Shown piece after piece: positions 1 to 7,943 of a stretch of 64,000 nt of DNA. The notes beneath the pieces are model-generated. The model was not told the DNA's origin. It saw only the letters and a program-made list of their open reading frames with translations, and ran no database searches. Both the position numbers and the translations under genes were made by a program. Numbering within the stretch: the stretch's first letter is position 1; every line of letters starts with the position of its first letter. This DNA comes from Erysipelothrix sp. HDW6A (GTDB taxonomy: Bacteria; Bacillota_I; Bacilli_A; Erysipelotrichales; Erysipelotrichaceae), in contig NZ_CP049859.1 in NCBI RefSeq assembly GCF_011400295.1, forward strand, positions 1,550,001 to 1,614,000, written 5' to 3'.

Positions 1-1728
1 AAACTCAACCCAACCATCCCATAAAGGCTTAATTCCATCGTTCCAAATAATCATCATTGCATCTTTAATCGATGTGAGGATTGGTTCAAGTACAGTCGTA
101 TAAATAAGCGATAGCGTGTCTTTAATTCCGTTCCACGCGTTCAATACACTTTTCTTGAAACTGTCGTTCGTAAGCCATAGCTGAGTGATTGCTCCAACCA
201 CTGCCATGACAACCGCAATGATTGCTACGATAGATAAGTTTGTTGCACCAAATATTGTTACGAGTAAGTCAAACGAACCTTTCAAAAGACCCATTTCGCT
301 TGTCCATAATTTAAATAACCCAAGGCCTCCACCAATAAGATTGAACAACGTTTGTACTTTAGGGATTAAACCTATGACTCCTAAAGTCGAAAATCCAGCG
401 ATTACAGCTGCCAAAGTTGAAAGAATAGGGACCTTGTATTTATCAAGAAATGATCCTATACCTTTAGCAAACCCAAGCAGTTGTTGTACCTTTTCTGATA
501 CTTTATCAACCCCGTTCGCTTGTTCATTCCAATCAAAGTCAAGACCTGACATATCAACTGCACCACCGCCGACATCGGCTCTGCCAGAAGCTCCTGTAGA
601 TCCGTTATCTTGAGGTTGGTGCATAACGTGTAAATCGTCAAAGTCGGCAAGTCCTTTTAATTCTTTTTTTAGTTTCTTTGCTGATCCAGTTGCTTTATCG
701 ATTCCTTTTGCTGCAGTTCCAGAGGAACCCCCTAGACTACCCATAGATGTCGTAATGTCTTTAATATCTGAACCAACTGTTTTGGCTTGTTTAGATGTTC
801 TACCAAATAAGGCAGATACCCACCCCACTGCCATTTGCACTACTTTTGCAAAGGCAATTACATAAGGTATTGCTGTATTAATTGCATTTGTGATTCCATT
901 AAAAAAGCCAGCTATATTAGACTGGCCAATTGCATTAATCACGTCTGCAATACCACGCGTGATTGCTGTTTTAACGTTTATCATTGATGTTGCAATACCG
1001 CCCGTTGAGTTGCGTGCTTGATCTTCAAAGCTTTGAAATCCTTTGACTCCTTCTTTGTTTAATTTTATCAATTCAAGCATGAAATCATTCATTGAAACTG
1101 TTCCATTACGTAAGCTTTCGCCAAGTTTATCCGAACTTGCATATCCCATTGATAACGCAACTTGTTTTAGTTGGGCCGGCATTGCTGACATAGCAGTACG
1201 CCACTCCATCATGTCAGGTTTTCCTTTGCTATAGGCTTGACTTAATTGCTCAATGGCGGATCGTTGCATATCCATTGGCGCATTACCTGCTAAAACAGCA
1301 TTATTCATTGCAAGAAACATCTCAGTTGATGCTTTAATATTTCCATTAGCACTCGTGAAACGTTGTACTGATAATGTCGCATCGTTCAAGGTTGTAGGCA
1401 AGCCTTTTAACTTTTCACTAAGTCGATTAACCGATTGCTGTGAGTGTTCTGCACTGATACCAAGATTACTCATCGTCCTAGGGAAGTTATTCAAAGCATC
1501 CACTCTAGCAATTGCACCATCAAGATTAGTGATGATTGATTGAATAACTTTTCCTATACCAAGAGCTACGATTGCGGTTTTCATAAACTTAAATCCACTA
1601 ATGACACCTTTGCTTGTTCTTGACGAACTCTTTTCTAAACTAGCAAGGGTATTGTTTGTGCTCGTTATTTCTTTTTTTAAGTCGCTCGTGTTTGCGGTAA
1701 TTAAAATTTGTAGTTCTTCAATTGTCAT
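1..1728 (-). CDS. Tail tape measure protein (N-terminal 576 residues, runs off the window)
   Basis: I translated this frame from the ATG at 1728; it stays open to base 1. The N-terminus MTIEELQILITANTSDLKKE and the following segment (pairs of helices, then a stretch about choosing subsets, LKGLPTTLNDATLSVQRF) are typical of TP901-type tape measure proteins. Two hydrophobic stretches follow, around residues 290-310 and 470-530. The start overlaps the stop of the gpT reading frame by 4 bases (ATGA), so translation is coupled to the chaperone gene. The protein would set tail length and be ejected with the DNA. Total length cannot be known from this window. Confidence 0.9.
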   Translation of the reverse strand, partial: MTIEELQILITANTSDLKKEITSTNNTLASLEKSSSRTSKGVISGFKFMKTAIVALGIGKVIQSIITNLDGAIARVDALNNFPRTMSNLGISAEHSQQSVNRLSEKLKGLPTTLNDATLSVQRFTSANGNIKASTEMFLAMNNAVLAGNAPMDMQRSAIEQLSQAYSKGKPDMMEWRTAMSAMPAQLKQVALSMGYASSDKLGESLRNGTVSMNDFMLELIKLNKEGVKGFQSFEDQARNSTGGIATSMINVKTAITRGIADVINAIGQSNIAGFFNGITNAINTAIPYVIAFAKVVQMAVGWVSALFGRTSKQAKTVGSDIKDITTSMGSLGGSSGTAAKGIDKATGSAKKLKKELKGLADFDDLHVMHQPQDNGSTGASGRADVGGGAVDMSGLDFDWNEQANGVDKVSEKVQQLLGFAKGIGSFLDKYKVPILSTLAAVIAGFSTLGVIGLIPKVQTLFNLIGGGLGLFKLWTSEMGLLKGSFDLLVTIFGATNLSIVAIIAVVMAVVGAITQLWLTNDSFKKSVLNAWNGIKDTLSLIYTTVLEPILTSIKDAMMIIWNDGIKPLWDGWVEF

Positions 1729-2407
1729 TCGTCAATCTCACCTCCTAACATGATTGTGTTTCTACGTGCAATACGTTCCATATCATCATCCGACATAGTA
1801 GTGTGTTTTGTCTGACTATGATATGGTTCCTTAGGATATTTCTTGGGGTCATTAAAAGCTTGCAGTACATATAAGCCCATTAAATGAGCAATTTCATCTG
1901 CAAACTTTGCTTTGTTAATTTCTTTTTCTTTGAATACATCGAGATGCTTTATAAATTGATTTGGAGTAAGATTCCAATAATAATCTAGTTGCATTCCAAT
2001 ACGTATAGCATCAACCTCTTGGTTTCGCCACTCTTCCCCGAAGAAAACTTTCCTTACCCTTCGATTACCTTGTCGATTTCCTCCATCGCTTGTTTGGCTC
2101 TGGTTTTCTTCAGTGTTCTCATCTTCTCCACCGAAAGGTCTCGTGATAAAAAACCATCACGAACAAGAGCTTCAGTAACATCAAGTACAAGTAAGTCCAT
2201 GTCATTCTCAGGCTCTTCTAAATATGCGTCAATCTTTTTTAATGCAATGCTGTTTGACATACCAACGGTTCCATCTTCTTTAACACCCGCTTTTTCAATA
2301 AAACGAGCCATGTTACGAATGGTATTATCAGAAACAACATTACCTATTGGTTCTTTTTGTGTTTGTTCAATCGCATCAATAATTGATGCCGTAAATTTAA
2401 ACTCCAT
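1725..2407 (-). CDS. Tail assembly chaperone gpGT (programmed -1 frameshift product)
   Basis: The gpG frame contains T TTT TTA, a perfect X XXY YYZ slippery heptamer, at codons 86-87 (2147-2153). Shifting -1 there enters a frame with no stop until 1725. The predicted fusion is 227 residues: the first ~87 of gpG, a polar linker, then the T domain with FFGEEWRNQEVDAIRIG and QLDYYWNLTPNQF. The T domain alone could start at the ATG at 1994, but that ATG has no Shine-Dalgarno sequence and would cut the conserved-looking segment before it. This is the lambda G/GT arrangement, where the low-abundance fusion loads tail tube subunits on the tape measure. The frameshift is inferred from the sequence, not measured. 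Confidence 0.85.
2054..2407 (-). CDS. Tail assembly chaperone gpG-like protein
   Basis: A 117-residue protein starting at an ATG with the Shine-Dalgarno sequence TAGGAGGA a few bases upstream. It is mostly helical and polar, without signal or membrane segments. Its position between the tail tube gene and the tape measure gene, together with the slippery heptamer inside it, identifies it as the G-type tail chaperone. The C-terminal ~30 residues after the slip site are present only in the unshifted product. In long-tailed phages the G protein is made in large excess over GT and coats the tape measure during tail assembly. Confidence 0.85.
   Translation of the reverse strand: MEFKFTASIIDAIEQTQKEPIGNVVSDNTIRNMARFIEKAGVKEDGTVGMSNSIALKKIDAYLEEPENDMDLLVLDVTEALVRDGFLSRDLSVEKMRTLKKTRAKQAMEEIDKVIEG
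2147..2153 (-). promoter_or_regulatory. Slippery heptamer for -1 ribosomal frameshift (TTTTTTA)
   Basis: Read on the minus strand in the gpG frame it is T TTT TTA, matching X XXY YYZ. The codon register was checked: the TTA codon begins 258 bases (86 codons) after the gpG start. The -1 frame is open from here through the T region to 1725. A stimulatory structure downstream was not assessed. Confidence 0.85.
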
Positions 2408-2415
2408 AGTTCCTC

Positions 2416-2895
2416 CTATTTAGCTGCCGTGAATGTTGGCGCACCCGATACACGTAATGACATACTGAATCCTGCTACACTATCAAGTCCTTTTTCAGCA
2501 TCTTTAATCGACTTAACAAATGCTTTAAAGCTCCATTCGGCACCACTCGGATAGGTTACAGTCCAGTCACGGACTTCACGACTGTTTGCTAGCTTAAGTA
2601 ATGTTTCAAATGTTTTGTGGTTGAATAGGTATCCCTCCACAGAAACCTCGCCTGCATCTTTTGAACCTGCAATAAACTCTTTGAAATCACCTTCACTGTC
2701 GTGTGTTGTAATGTCAATTTCTTCACTTTCAAGACCAATTTCACCAATACTTGTAAGGTCACCAATTTTTGTGTCCTCTGTTTCTGGTGAAATTTTAGCC
2801 AATGTTAATTTCGTACCAATCGTACGTTTTTCTTCTTTACTCACATTTTCTTCCTCCGTTTCGTTAATTGGATTAATTTCGTTTTTTGTAGTCAT
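2416..2895 (-). CDS. Major tail tube protein
   Basis: A 159-residue protein with an AAAGGAG ribosome site before the ATG. The first ~40 residues are charged and probably disordered. The rest reads as a compact beta-rich domain (ETEDTKIGDLTSIGEIG, FKEFIAGSKDAGEVSVEGYL, DWTVTYPSGAEWSFKAFVKS, GFSMSLRVSGAP). This matches the phage major tail protein family of TP901-1/phi13-like siphoviruses. It is directly upstream of the gpG/gpGT gene, its usual place. It would polymerise into the hexameric tube around the tape measure protein. Confidence 0.85.
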   Translation of the reverse strand: MTTKNEINPINETEEENVSKEEKRTIGTKLTLAKISPETEDTKIGDLTSIGEIGLESEEIDITTHDSEGDFKEFIAGSKDAGEVSVEGYLFNHKTFETLLKLANSREVRDWTVTYPSGAEWSFKAFVKSIKDAEKGLDSVAGFSMSLRVSGAPTFTAAK

Positions 2896-2898
2896 TTG

Positions 2899-3213
2899 CT
2901 ACTCCTTTCGTTCAAAGGTTAAATTTTGTCTGTAATAATCAGGATGTGGTAATTCATTGTTGCTTCTATTTATCCAGCCTTCAACTAATAGAGTTTCTAT
3001 TAATTTAATCTCAAGGTCTGTTCGTTCATTTGATTGTAGTGCAAATATTTCGACTCTTAGGAATTGTCTGTAAAACGCTACTCCATCATGACTAGCTCGT
3101 CCTTCATTAGATAAACTCCAGACTAAACACGGGTAATCTTTGTCTGTGTTTGGGTAGTCTTGAAATACGTTATTTGTAACCTTCTGGAGTTGGTTTTGTA
3201 CTTCTTTTCTCAT
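2899..3213 (-). CDS. Tail terminator / tail completion protein
   Basis: A 104-residue protein between the HK97 gp10-like gene and the tail tube gene. N-terminal MRKEVQNQLQKVTNNVFQDY is followed by DYPCLVWSLSNEG, a mid segment FLRVEIFALQSNERTDLEIK and a C-terminal ending in YYRQNLTFERKE. Size, fold pattern and position match the gpU/gp17-like tail completion proteins that cap the tube at the head end. It overlaps the upstream gene by 4 bases, so translation is probably coupled. The assignment rests on synteny more than on a recognised motif. Confidence 0.65.
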   Translation of the reverse strand: MRKEVQNQLQKVTNNVFQDYPNTDKDYPCLVWSLSNEGRASHDGVAFYRQFLRVEIFALQSNERTDLEIKLIETLLVEGWINRSNNELPHPDYYRQNLTFERKE

Positions 3214-3737
3214 TTTTTCAGCTCCTTGATCATTCGTTTACGAATGGAACTCGACATATCATCACTTACTGTCTCTTTGTATTTCTGTGCTGCAGGGTTC
3301 ATGAATTGTTGTGCTTTTTGTCCGCGTACTAAGATAAACGTTTCTTCTCCTGCACTGATAGTTATAAAGCGATATCTATCATAATCAGGAAAATCTTTTG
3401 CGTTCACAAACCAAGGCGTATCACGATATTGAAGTATAACTCCTTTTGGAACTATATCAGCAGTTCCTTTACCTACTGGTCCCGTTCCAAATTCAACATA
3501 CATTGCTGCTTCTTGGTTTGTATGAACTCGACCAACTACACCTTTTCCATCACTTTCTACCTCAGCTTTAATCGAACGACGTAAATCACCAGTAATCCCA
3601 GTGGGCGCGTTTCTCTTTGCATCTTTTTGAATAGCTAAAGTTTTACGACGCACCTCTTTGACCACCTCATCATGAACAATCTTAGGCGCTTTATTCATCT
3701 TGCTAAGCAATTTATCAAGACCTTTAATTACAGACAT
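3210..3737 (-). CDS. HK97 gp10-family head-tail/tail component
   Basis: A 175-residue protein. The segment KDAKRNAPTGITGDLRRSIK followed by AAMYVEFGTGPVG is the signature of the HK97-gp10_like family (a helix of lysine-rich residues, the NAP-TG-L-SI motif, then YVEFGTG). These proteins act at the head-tail interface or in tail assembly. It sits between head closure and tail completion genes and overlaps the upstream gene by 10 bases. The C-terminus (AAQKYKETVSDDMSSSIRKR) is slightly longer than in many family members. Confidence 0.85.
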   Translation of the reverse strand: MSVIKGLDKLLSKMNKAPKIVHDEVVKEVRRKTLAIQKDAKRNAPTGITGDLRRSIKAEVESDGKGVVGRVHTNQEAAMYVEFGTGPVGKGTADIVPKGVILQYRDTPWFVNAKDFPDYDRYRFITISAGEETFILVRGQKAQQFMNPAAQKYKETVSDDMSSSIRKRMIKELKK

Positions 3738-4042
3738 AGTATCTTGAGGTGTGAATCTTGATGCAGAACTTCAACTACTTCATAATCAATCCCGCCATAA
3801 GATAGCGTGTAACCTTTTTCAACGCTTTCGCTTGGATTGCAGGTAATCATCAACTTCGCATCAACGTCAATACCAAAATTTTCCTTTAGCATCTTGTTTG
3901 ATGTCGGATTAACGTTACATTTGGTTTTGCCTGCTTCTCTTGAAGTTCCGTTCTTGCGACCGCCTTCGTCATCAATTTTTTTGTCTATGGTATAAAAGGT
4001 TACTGTTTTATCATAGAAGTATTTATCCATGAGTTCATTCAT
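3728..4042 (-). CDS. Head closure / head-tail adaptor protein
   Basis: I chose the ATG at 4042, which overlaps the stop of the connector gene; a GTG at 4069 in the same frame is a less likely start. The 104-residue product contains DKTVTFYTIDKKIDDEGG, then TKCNVNPTSNKMLKENFG, then LSYGGIDYEVVEVLHQDSHL. This matches the small beta-barrel head-tail joining proteins (gp16 of SPP1, phage_H_T_join), which close the connector after packaging. Synteny (connector, closure, gp10-like, terminator) supports the role. Confidence 0.7.
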   Translation of the reverse strand: MNELMDKYFYDKTVTFYTIDKKIDDEGGRKNGTSREAGKTKCNVNPTSNKMLKENFGIDVDAKLMITCNPSESVEKGYTLSYGGIDYEVVEVLHQDSHLKILCL

Positions 4043-4400
4043 CTTTGAAGGGATTAACACCGATAACACCTACTTTCCTAAATCGATTGAGAATAACAGT
4101 ATGAGAACCAAAGAGTTCAGCATCCGTTTGAGATATCATTGATTGAAACACTGTATTACTAAAGGAAATTGATTGTCCATTATCCGATATTGATGAAATA
4201 ACATCGCCATCATTTTTCTTTTGTTGTTTTGATTGCTCAACGATCATCTCTGCAATCGTTCCCGACAGAATAAAAGGTATATCTACTCTGTTGAGATATA
4301 CCTTCACTCTGTTTAGTATTAGTTCAATTTGCTTTTCTTCAAGATTAAGATCAGAGTCCAAGACTTTGATATAATCTTTAATTGCTTGGACTATTTCCAT
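4035..4400 (-). CDS. Head-tail connector (gp6/gp15-like adaptor)
   Basis: A 121-residue protein beginning MEIVQAIKDYIKVLDSDLNL, a run of amphipathic helices typical of the QLRG/gp6-like DNA packaging adaptor family, followed by IAEMIVEQSKQQ. It comes directly after the capsid gene and before the head closure gene, the normal position for the protein that docks under the portal. No enzymatic motif is present. The spacing to the capsid gene is only two bases. Confidence 0.7.
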   Translation of the reverse strand: MEIVQAIKDYIKVLDSDLNLEEKQIELILNRVKVYLNRVDIPFILSGTIAEMIVEQSKQQKKNDGDVISSISDNGQSISFSNTVFQSMISQTDAELFGSHTVILNRFRKVGVIGVNPFKDE

Positions 4401-4402
4401 AA

Positions 4403-5353
4403 TTACTCGCCAGCTGGTTCAGGTACAGGTTTCTCTACTGTTACTTCAATGACGCCGTTAGTAATTTCTGCAAATAAAGTAACACCATTAAATAGTGTCG
4501 AACTTGTTGTAGCGTTAATTGTATTGGCTTCTTTAACTAATCCAATAAGACCAAGTTCGTCTGATACAACAGTCTTTCCTTCAAACACCTTTCTTGCCTC
4601 ACCATTCACGTCAATATACATTAGATTGATGTTATCTACTGCTGTAGCATAAACCTTGCCACGAGGCACAGATGCATTAATTAAGACAATTCCTGCGCCA
4701 GTGAAGTCTTTAAGTAAGGTCAACCCAAAACCAACAGATGTTCCATTAGCAATCGCTTCTTCACCAAGATATTCACCAGCATCTTCAGGGTTAATAAATT
4801 GTACAATTTGGAACTCTCCATAGTCCTCAAACAACGCATTCAATTTACCCCACGCTTTACCAAACGCAGCCTGTAAACCTTTGGCTTTCATTTTTGTTGG
4901 TGCTGTTGCAAGGTAATCAAAGAAATCAGTACGCACATTCTTTTGCATCAAACCAAGGACTTGCTTATCTGATTTGTTCACTGCTGCATCATACCCAATA
5001 CGTTGAACTTCTTCCATTGTTACTGCCTTACGGTACTTACGAAAACCGACTTCAATTTCACGATCAAGTTCACGTTTAACGTGTGTTAATGGAATGTCTT
5101 CGCCTTCTCGAACGATTCCTTTTGCAGCATCTCCTGCTGCTGGTGTTACAACAAATTTGTATGTTTGAATCTTATTGCCTTGTTTCATTGGTAACGGACG
5201 TGTGATTCCAAGCGCTTCAGTTAACTTTACTAATGACGCACTAAAGCGTTCTACAAAGTCAATGTCTTTGGCTTTACCCATGTCTCCTTCTTTAATAATG
5301 TTACCTTCTGCGAACAATTGAATGTTTAGTGGAAATTTATGTTCTTTATTCAT
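4403..5353 (-). CDS. Major capsid protein
   Basis: A 316-residue protein starting MNKEHKFPLNIQLFAE. The interior shows the HK97-fold pattern of phage capsids: a helical N-arm (FSASLVKLTEALGITRPLPM), an extended loop (GDAAKGIVREGEDIPLTHVK), a spine helix (MEEVQRIGYDAAVNKSDKQV), and a C-terminal domain (AFGKAWGKLNALFEDYGEFQ, FINPEDAGEYLG, FTGAGIVLINASVPRGKVYA). The order scaffold then capsid is typical of SPP1-like head modules. The N-terminal FPLNIQLFA is shared with the scaffold protein encoded next to it. The C-terminal tail is proline- and glutamate-rich. Confidence 0.85.
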   Translation of the reverse strand: MNKEHKFPLNIQLFAEGNIIKEGDMGKAKDIDFVERFSASLVKLTEALGITRPLPMKQGNKIQTYKFVVTPAAGDAAKGIVREGEDIPLTHVKRELDREIEVGFRKYRKAVTMEEVQRIGYDAAVNKSDKQVLGLMQKNVRTDFFDYLATAPTKMKAKGLQAAFGKAWGKLNALFEDYGEFQIVQFINPEDAGEYLGEEAIANGTSVGFGLTLLKDFTGAGIVLINASVPRGKVYATAVDNINLMYIDVNGEARKVFEGKTVVSDELGLIGLVKEANTINATTSSTLFNGVTLFAEITNGVIEVTVEKPVPEPAGE

Positions 5354-5356
5354 TTT

Positions 5357-5986
5357 CTATCCTCCATATTTGAATAATTGTGGATGAAGAGCTATTTGTT
5401 TTTGTCGTTCTTCATCATCTTTAATGCTCATAATTTCTTGTTTTGTTATTAACTTGCCTTGTGGTTTATTTGGAACACCTGGCTTAGTAACAACTTTCTT
5501 GATTCTATCTTCAACTTGCTTATCAATAACCGAAACAAGTTTGTCGATATTCTTAATTGATTCATCCACATCTTTACCTAATACAAAATCTAGCAACTCG
5601 GGATTAAGCTCATGCTCAACTAACACTTGCCCTACGTCAACACGAAGTAATTTATTGTTAAGCTCAGCCTCCTTGGCTTCAAATGCTTTTTGCGCTTGAG
5701 TACGCGCTTCCTCTTGACGTTGTTCTTCGGTTAATGATGCTTTGCGTCGTTCTTCTGCTAAAGCGTCATCAACAGCTTTCTGTAGTACTGTTTTATTTTT
5801 AGTTTCTAAGTTAGTTGTTGCAGTTTGAACCGCTTTCGTTACAGCTCGATCAATGTCGGCTTGTGTGAATGTATCTTCTTTCGGTTTAGCAGTTTCATCT
5901 GAGTGTTCGTTACCCTCTTCTGACCCTTCTGAACCTTCGTCCGCAAACAATTGAATGTTTAACGGGAATTTAAATAAATCTTTCAT
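5357..5986 (-). CDS. Capsid scaffolding protein
   Basis: A 209-residue, strongly charged protein: N-terminal FPLNIQLFADEG, then an acidic stretch (EGSEGSEEGNEHSDE), a long coiled-coil from about residue 35 to 115 (FTQADIDRAVTKAVQTATTN, LTEEQRQEEARTQAQKAFEA), and a basic C-terminal part (RIKKVVTKPGVPNKPQGKLI). This is the DUF4355/scaffold layout of siphophages: a coiled-coil with a C-terminal capsid-binding region. It lies directly upstream of the capsid gene. The scaffold would be lost from the shell on maturation. Confidence 0.85.
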   Translation of the reverse strand: MKDLFKFPLNIQLFADEGSEGSEEGNEHSDETAKPKEDTFTQADIDRAVTKAVQTATTNLETKNKTVLQKAVDDALAEERRKASLTEEQRQEEARTQAQKAFEAKEAELNNKLLRVDVGQVLVEHELNPELLDFVLGKDVDESIKNIDKLVSVIDKQVEDRIKKVVTKPGVPNKPQGKLITKQEIMSIKDDEERQKQIALHPQLFKYGG

Positions 5987-6074
5987 AGTTTTCTCCTTCT
6001 GCCCTCTGAGTGTTCTACCTCTGAGTTCTTATGTGGTTAAAAGATTTGTGCCTTTTATTGCGTCATGCACAGGA

Positions 6075-6101
6075 CAAGAAAAAGACAGTTACTTAACTGT
6101 C
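6075..6101 (-). terminator. Intrinsic terminator downstream of the DUF4926 gene (second of two)
   Basis: On the minus strand a 7-bp stem (GACAGTT/AACTGTC) with a short loop is followed by a U-rich run (TTTTTCTT). It lies between the candidate immunity gene and the scaffold gene, inside what is otherwise a continuous late operon. Confidence 0.75.
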
Positions 6102-6135
6102 CTCATTACTATTTAGATACTTTTGATCACCTCCA

Positions 6136-6164
6136 TAATAAAAGACGGATGTTTGGTCCGCCTT
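6136..6164 (-). terminator. Intrinsic terminator downstream of the DUF4926 gene (first of two)
   Basis: On the minus strand AAGGCGGA and TCCGTCTT form an 8-bp stem with one G-U pair, followed by TTTATT. It is 15 bases after the stop codon of the DUF4926 gene. With the second hairpin at 6075 it should reduce transcription into scaffold and capsid genes unless there is antitermination. Confidence 0.7.
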
Positions 6165-6178
6165 AATTTAGATTATTT

Positions 6179-6376
6179 TTAATTAACTTTAACAAGTTCA
6201 TCAGGTGAGTAGTATTTGTCCAAAGCTTTTTCGATTGTGTTATTGTTATCATCTAAAAATTCTACGCAGTATGTTCCTTTTTGAACATCAACAATAGTAC
6301 CTAAATAACTCTTTTTTACACCAAACTCCAAATCATCGTTTTTTAGTTTAACAACATCAAATTCATTGAATTTCAT
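6179..6376 (-). CDS. DUF4926-like protein, candidate immunity protein for the MuF toxin
   Basis: I chose the ATG at 6376, preceded by AGAAAGG at good spacing; a longer reading from 6400 would overlap the upstream gene. The 65-residue product MKFNEFDVVKLKNDD...GTIVDVQKGTYCVEFLDDNN...SPDELVKV has the DUF4926 pattern: an SH3-like small barrel with DVV-L, GT/IV-V and YEVEF/D segments. It follows the stop of the MuF head protein by four bases. DUF4926 proteins are, as I recall, common neighbours of DUF6883 proteins. That makes this the likely antidote to the toxin-like end of the MuF protein. The immunity role is inference. Confidence 0.7.
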   Translation of the reverse strand: MKFNEFDVVKLKNDDLEFGVKKSYLGTIVDVQKGTYCVEFLDDNNNTIEKALDKYYSPDELVKVN

Positions 6377-6380
6377 ACTA

Positions 6381-7943
6381 TCACCCTTTCTTTTTATCAA
6401 ATGTTAAAGTAATAAATCTATATTCTTTCGAGACCTCATCTTTTTGCCATACAGTATTTAATTTCAAATAGCGATTATTAGGACCATCAATTATTATTGG
6501 AATAGTTGTTCTGGTTCCAAACTTTGTATCTCTTCTATCAAGCATAGGACTAAATGGCAATTCAAGTTTTATTTTTGCAATCAACTCGTCATAGTTTGTC
6601 TGATTATATCCAAGTACTGATTCAATTACATGAGCTTTATGTTTTCCACGCTCGCTCGAATAGTCTAGAAGGTATTTAGTGAATTTATCATCTGATATCA
6701 TTATATCATTTTCAGGCAATAAAGTACCATTCTTTATCCCACTTTTGTACAGCCTTGATTTGTTTTTTAACCTACTAAATTGCACATCGTTTTCATATTT
6801 TAAAATCTGAAAGTCTTTAATGTTTTTGGGAACGTGATCATTAACTAACTCATTGACCATTTTATTCATTTCTGTTTTATCTCTTGAATGATTTTGATGT
6901 TTAGATACTTCAATATCAAATTTATTCGGGCCTTCATTATAGGCTTGTCTTTTTGACTCATACCACTCGTCGTATGACTTTGTGGTTTTCTCCCGTTCAA
7001 GAGTAATTGGATTTTTATACACTCGATAATCTTCTTCAAACTCTAAATCTGGAAGTGTACCGCTTCTACAGTTTGGATGCATTGGTGGATAGTTAAGACC
7101 TGCTTTCGCCTCAGCTACTGGATATCTCGACTCATCCATACTAGAGCATAATGAACTTGTACGGTTATCACGTGTTGCAAAGAATAAATAGTGTGTTACA
7201 CCTAAATCTTTATAAGACTGTAGCTCTGACTGATTTTCAAAGTAGTTCATTTCAGTTCGCACCAATACTTCAGCACGATACTTAGCAACATCATATTTTT
7301 CCATGAGGTCGTTTTGGATATCAACTCTAGAACGACCAGATAGAAGTGAGGAGTTAATTAGTCTGTCTACGTCTTTAGATAATTCACCCGTGTTATCCCA
7401 TACACGTTCTGAATAGTTTTTATTGCCCACCCATCGATTAGTTAGCATCGATTGTTTCGCACTCTCGCTTAGGGCCTTTCCTTTACCTGAAAGGTCTTTA
7501 GCTAAAGTCATATATGTTTGGTCTATTGTTTTCTTGTAACCAAGAGAACTAATAGTTTTCTCATTTTCTGATATGATACGACGTTCGTTCTCCAGTTGTA
7601 ACTTTATCGCTTGTTCATTACTAATTCTCTTTAAGTAGTTTCCTCTCAACCAAGCCATATTAGAGTTGGTATTCGCACCGTTGGCAATTAAATCTTGTGT
7701 TAGATCACTTAGTAGTTTATCTACATCATGGTTTGACAACAAGTCCTTAAGTTTATCTTGTGGCATCTTAATTGACTTAGAATAATTTTTAATAATGTTA
7801 TCGATTTTCTTTTGAACCCTTTCGAGAGAATCATCATAGACGTCAGCAATATTAGAAACAGTTTGACTGGCAACACGTTCTGAATATGCAAGGCGACTAT
7901 CTTGTCGTTTTTCCCAATATTCAAAACTATGTTTCGTCTTCAT
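6381..7943 (-). CDS. SPP1 gp7/MuF-family minor head protein with C-terminal DUF6883-like toxin domain
   Basis: A 520-residue protein. Residues ~1-310 are a phage minor head protein: a coiled N-terminal half, then AEVLVRTEMNYFENQSELQS, FATRDNRTSSLCSSMD and NYPPMHPNCRSGTLPDL, the MuF/SPP1_gp7 signature with its Cys/His pair. SPP1 gp7 itself is near 300 residues, so about 200 residues are extra. The extension contains ISDDKFTKYLLDYSSERGKH, KAHVIESVLGYNQTNYDELI and a final TVWQKDEVSKEYRFITLTFD. This resembles DUF6883 (KF.YLL...GKHKA.V...LG, then a W and RFITL end). Such MuF-toxin fusions are known polymorphic toxins of temperate phages. It overlaps the portal gene by 17 bases and is followed by a DUF4926 gene. 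Confidence 0.8.
   Translation of the reverse strand: MKTKHSFEYWEKRQDSRLAYSERVASQTVSNIADVYDDSLERVQKKIDNIIKNYSKSIKMPQDKLKDLLSNHDVDKLLSDLTQDLIANGANTNSNMAWLRGNYLKRISNEQAIKLQLENERRIISENEKTISSLGYKKTIDQTYMTLAKDLSGKGKALSESAKQSMLTNRWVGNKNYSERVWDNTGELSKDVDRLINSSLLSGRSRVDIQNDLMEKYDVAKYRAEVLVRTEMNYFENQSELQSYKDLGVTHYLFFATRDNRTSSLCSSMDESRYPVAEAKAGLNYPPMHPNCRSGTLPDLEFEEDYRVYKNPITLEREKTTKSYDEWYESKRQAYNEGPNKFDIEVSKHQNHSRDKTEMNKMVNELVNDHVPKNIKDFQILKYENDVQFSRLKNKSRLYKSGIKNGTLLPENDIMISDDKFTKYLLDYSSERGKHKAHVIESVLGYNQTNYDELIAKIKLELPFSPMLDRRDTKFGTRTTIPIIIDGPNNRYLKLNTVWQKDEVSKEYRFITLTFDKKKG

Noticed and set aside
185-1543. Plus-strand open frames at 185-613, 1043-1234 and 1253-1543
   Set aside because: They are antisense shadows of the tape measure gene and lack ribosome sites.
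1725-1994. T domain as an independent gene starting at 1994
   Set aside because: No ribosome site, and the upstream -1 frame is open and carries the typical FGEEW-like segment, so the frameshift product is preferred.
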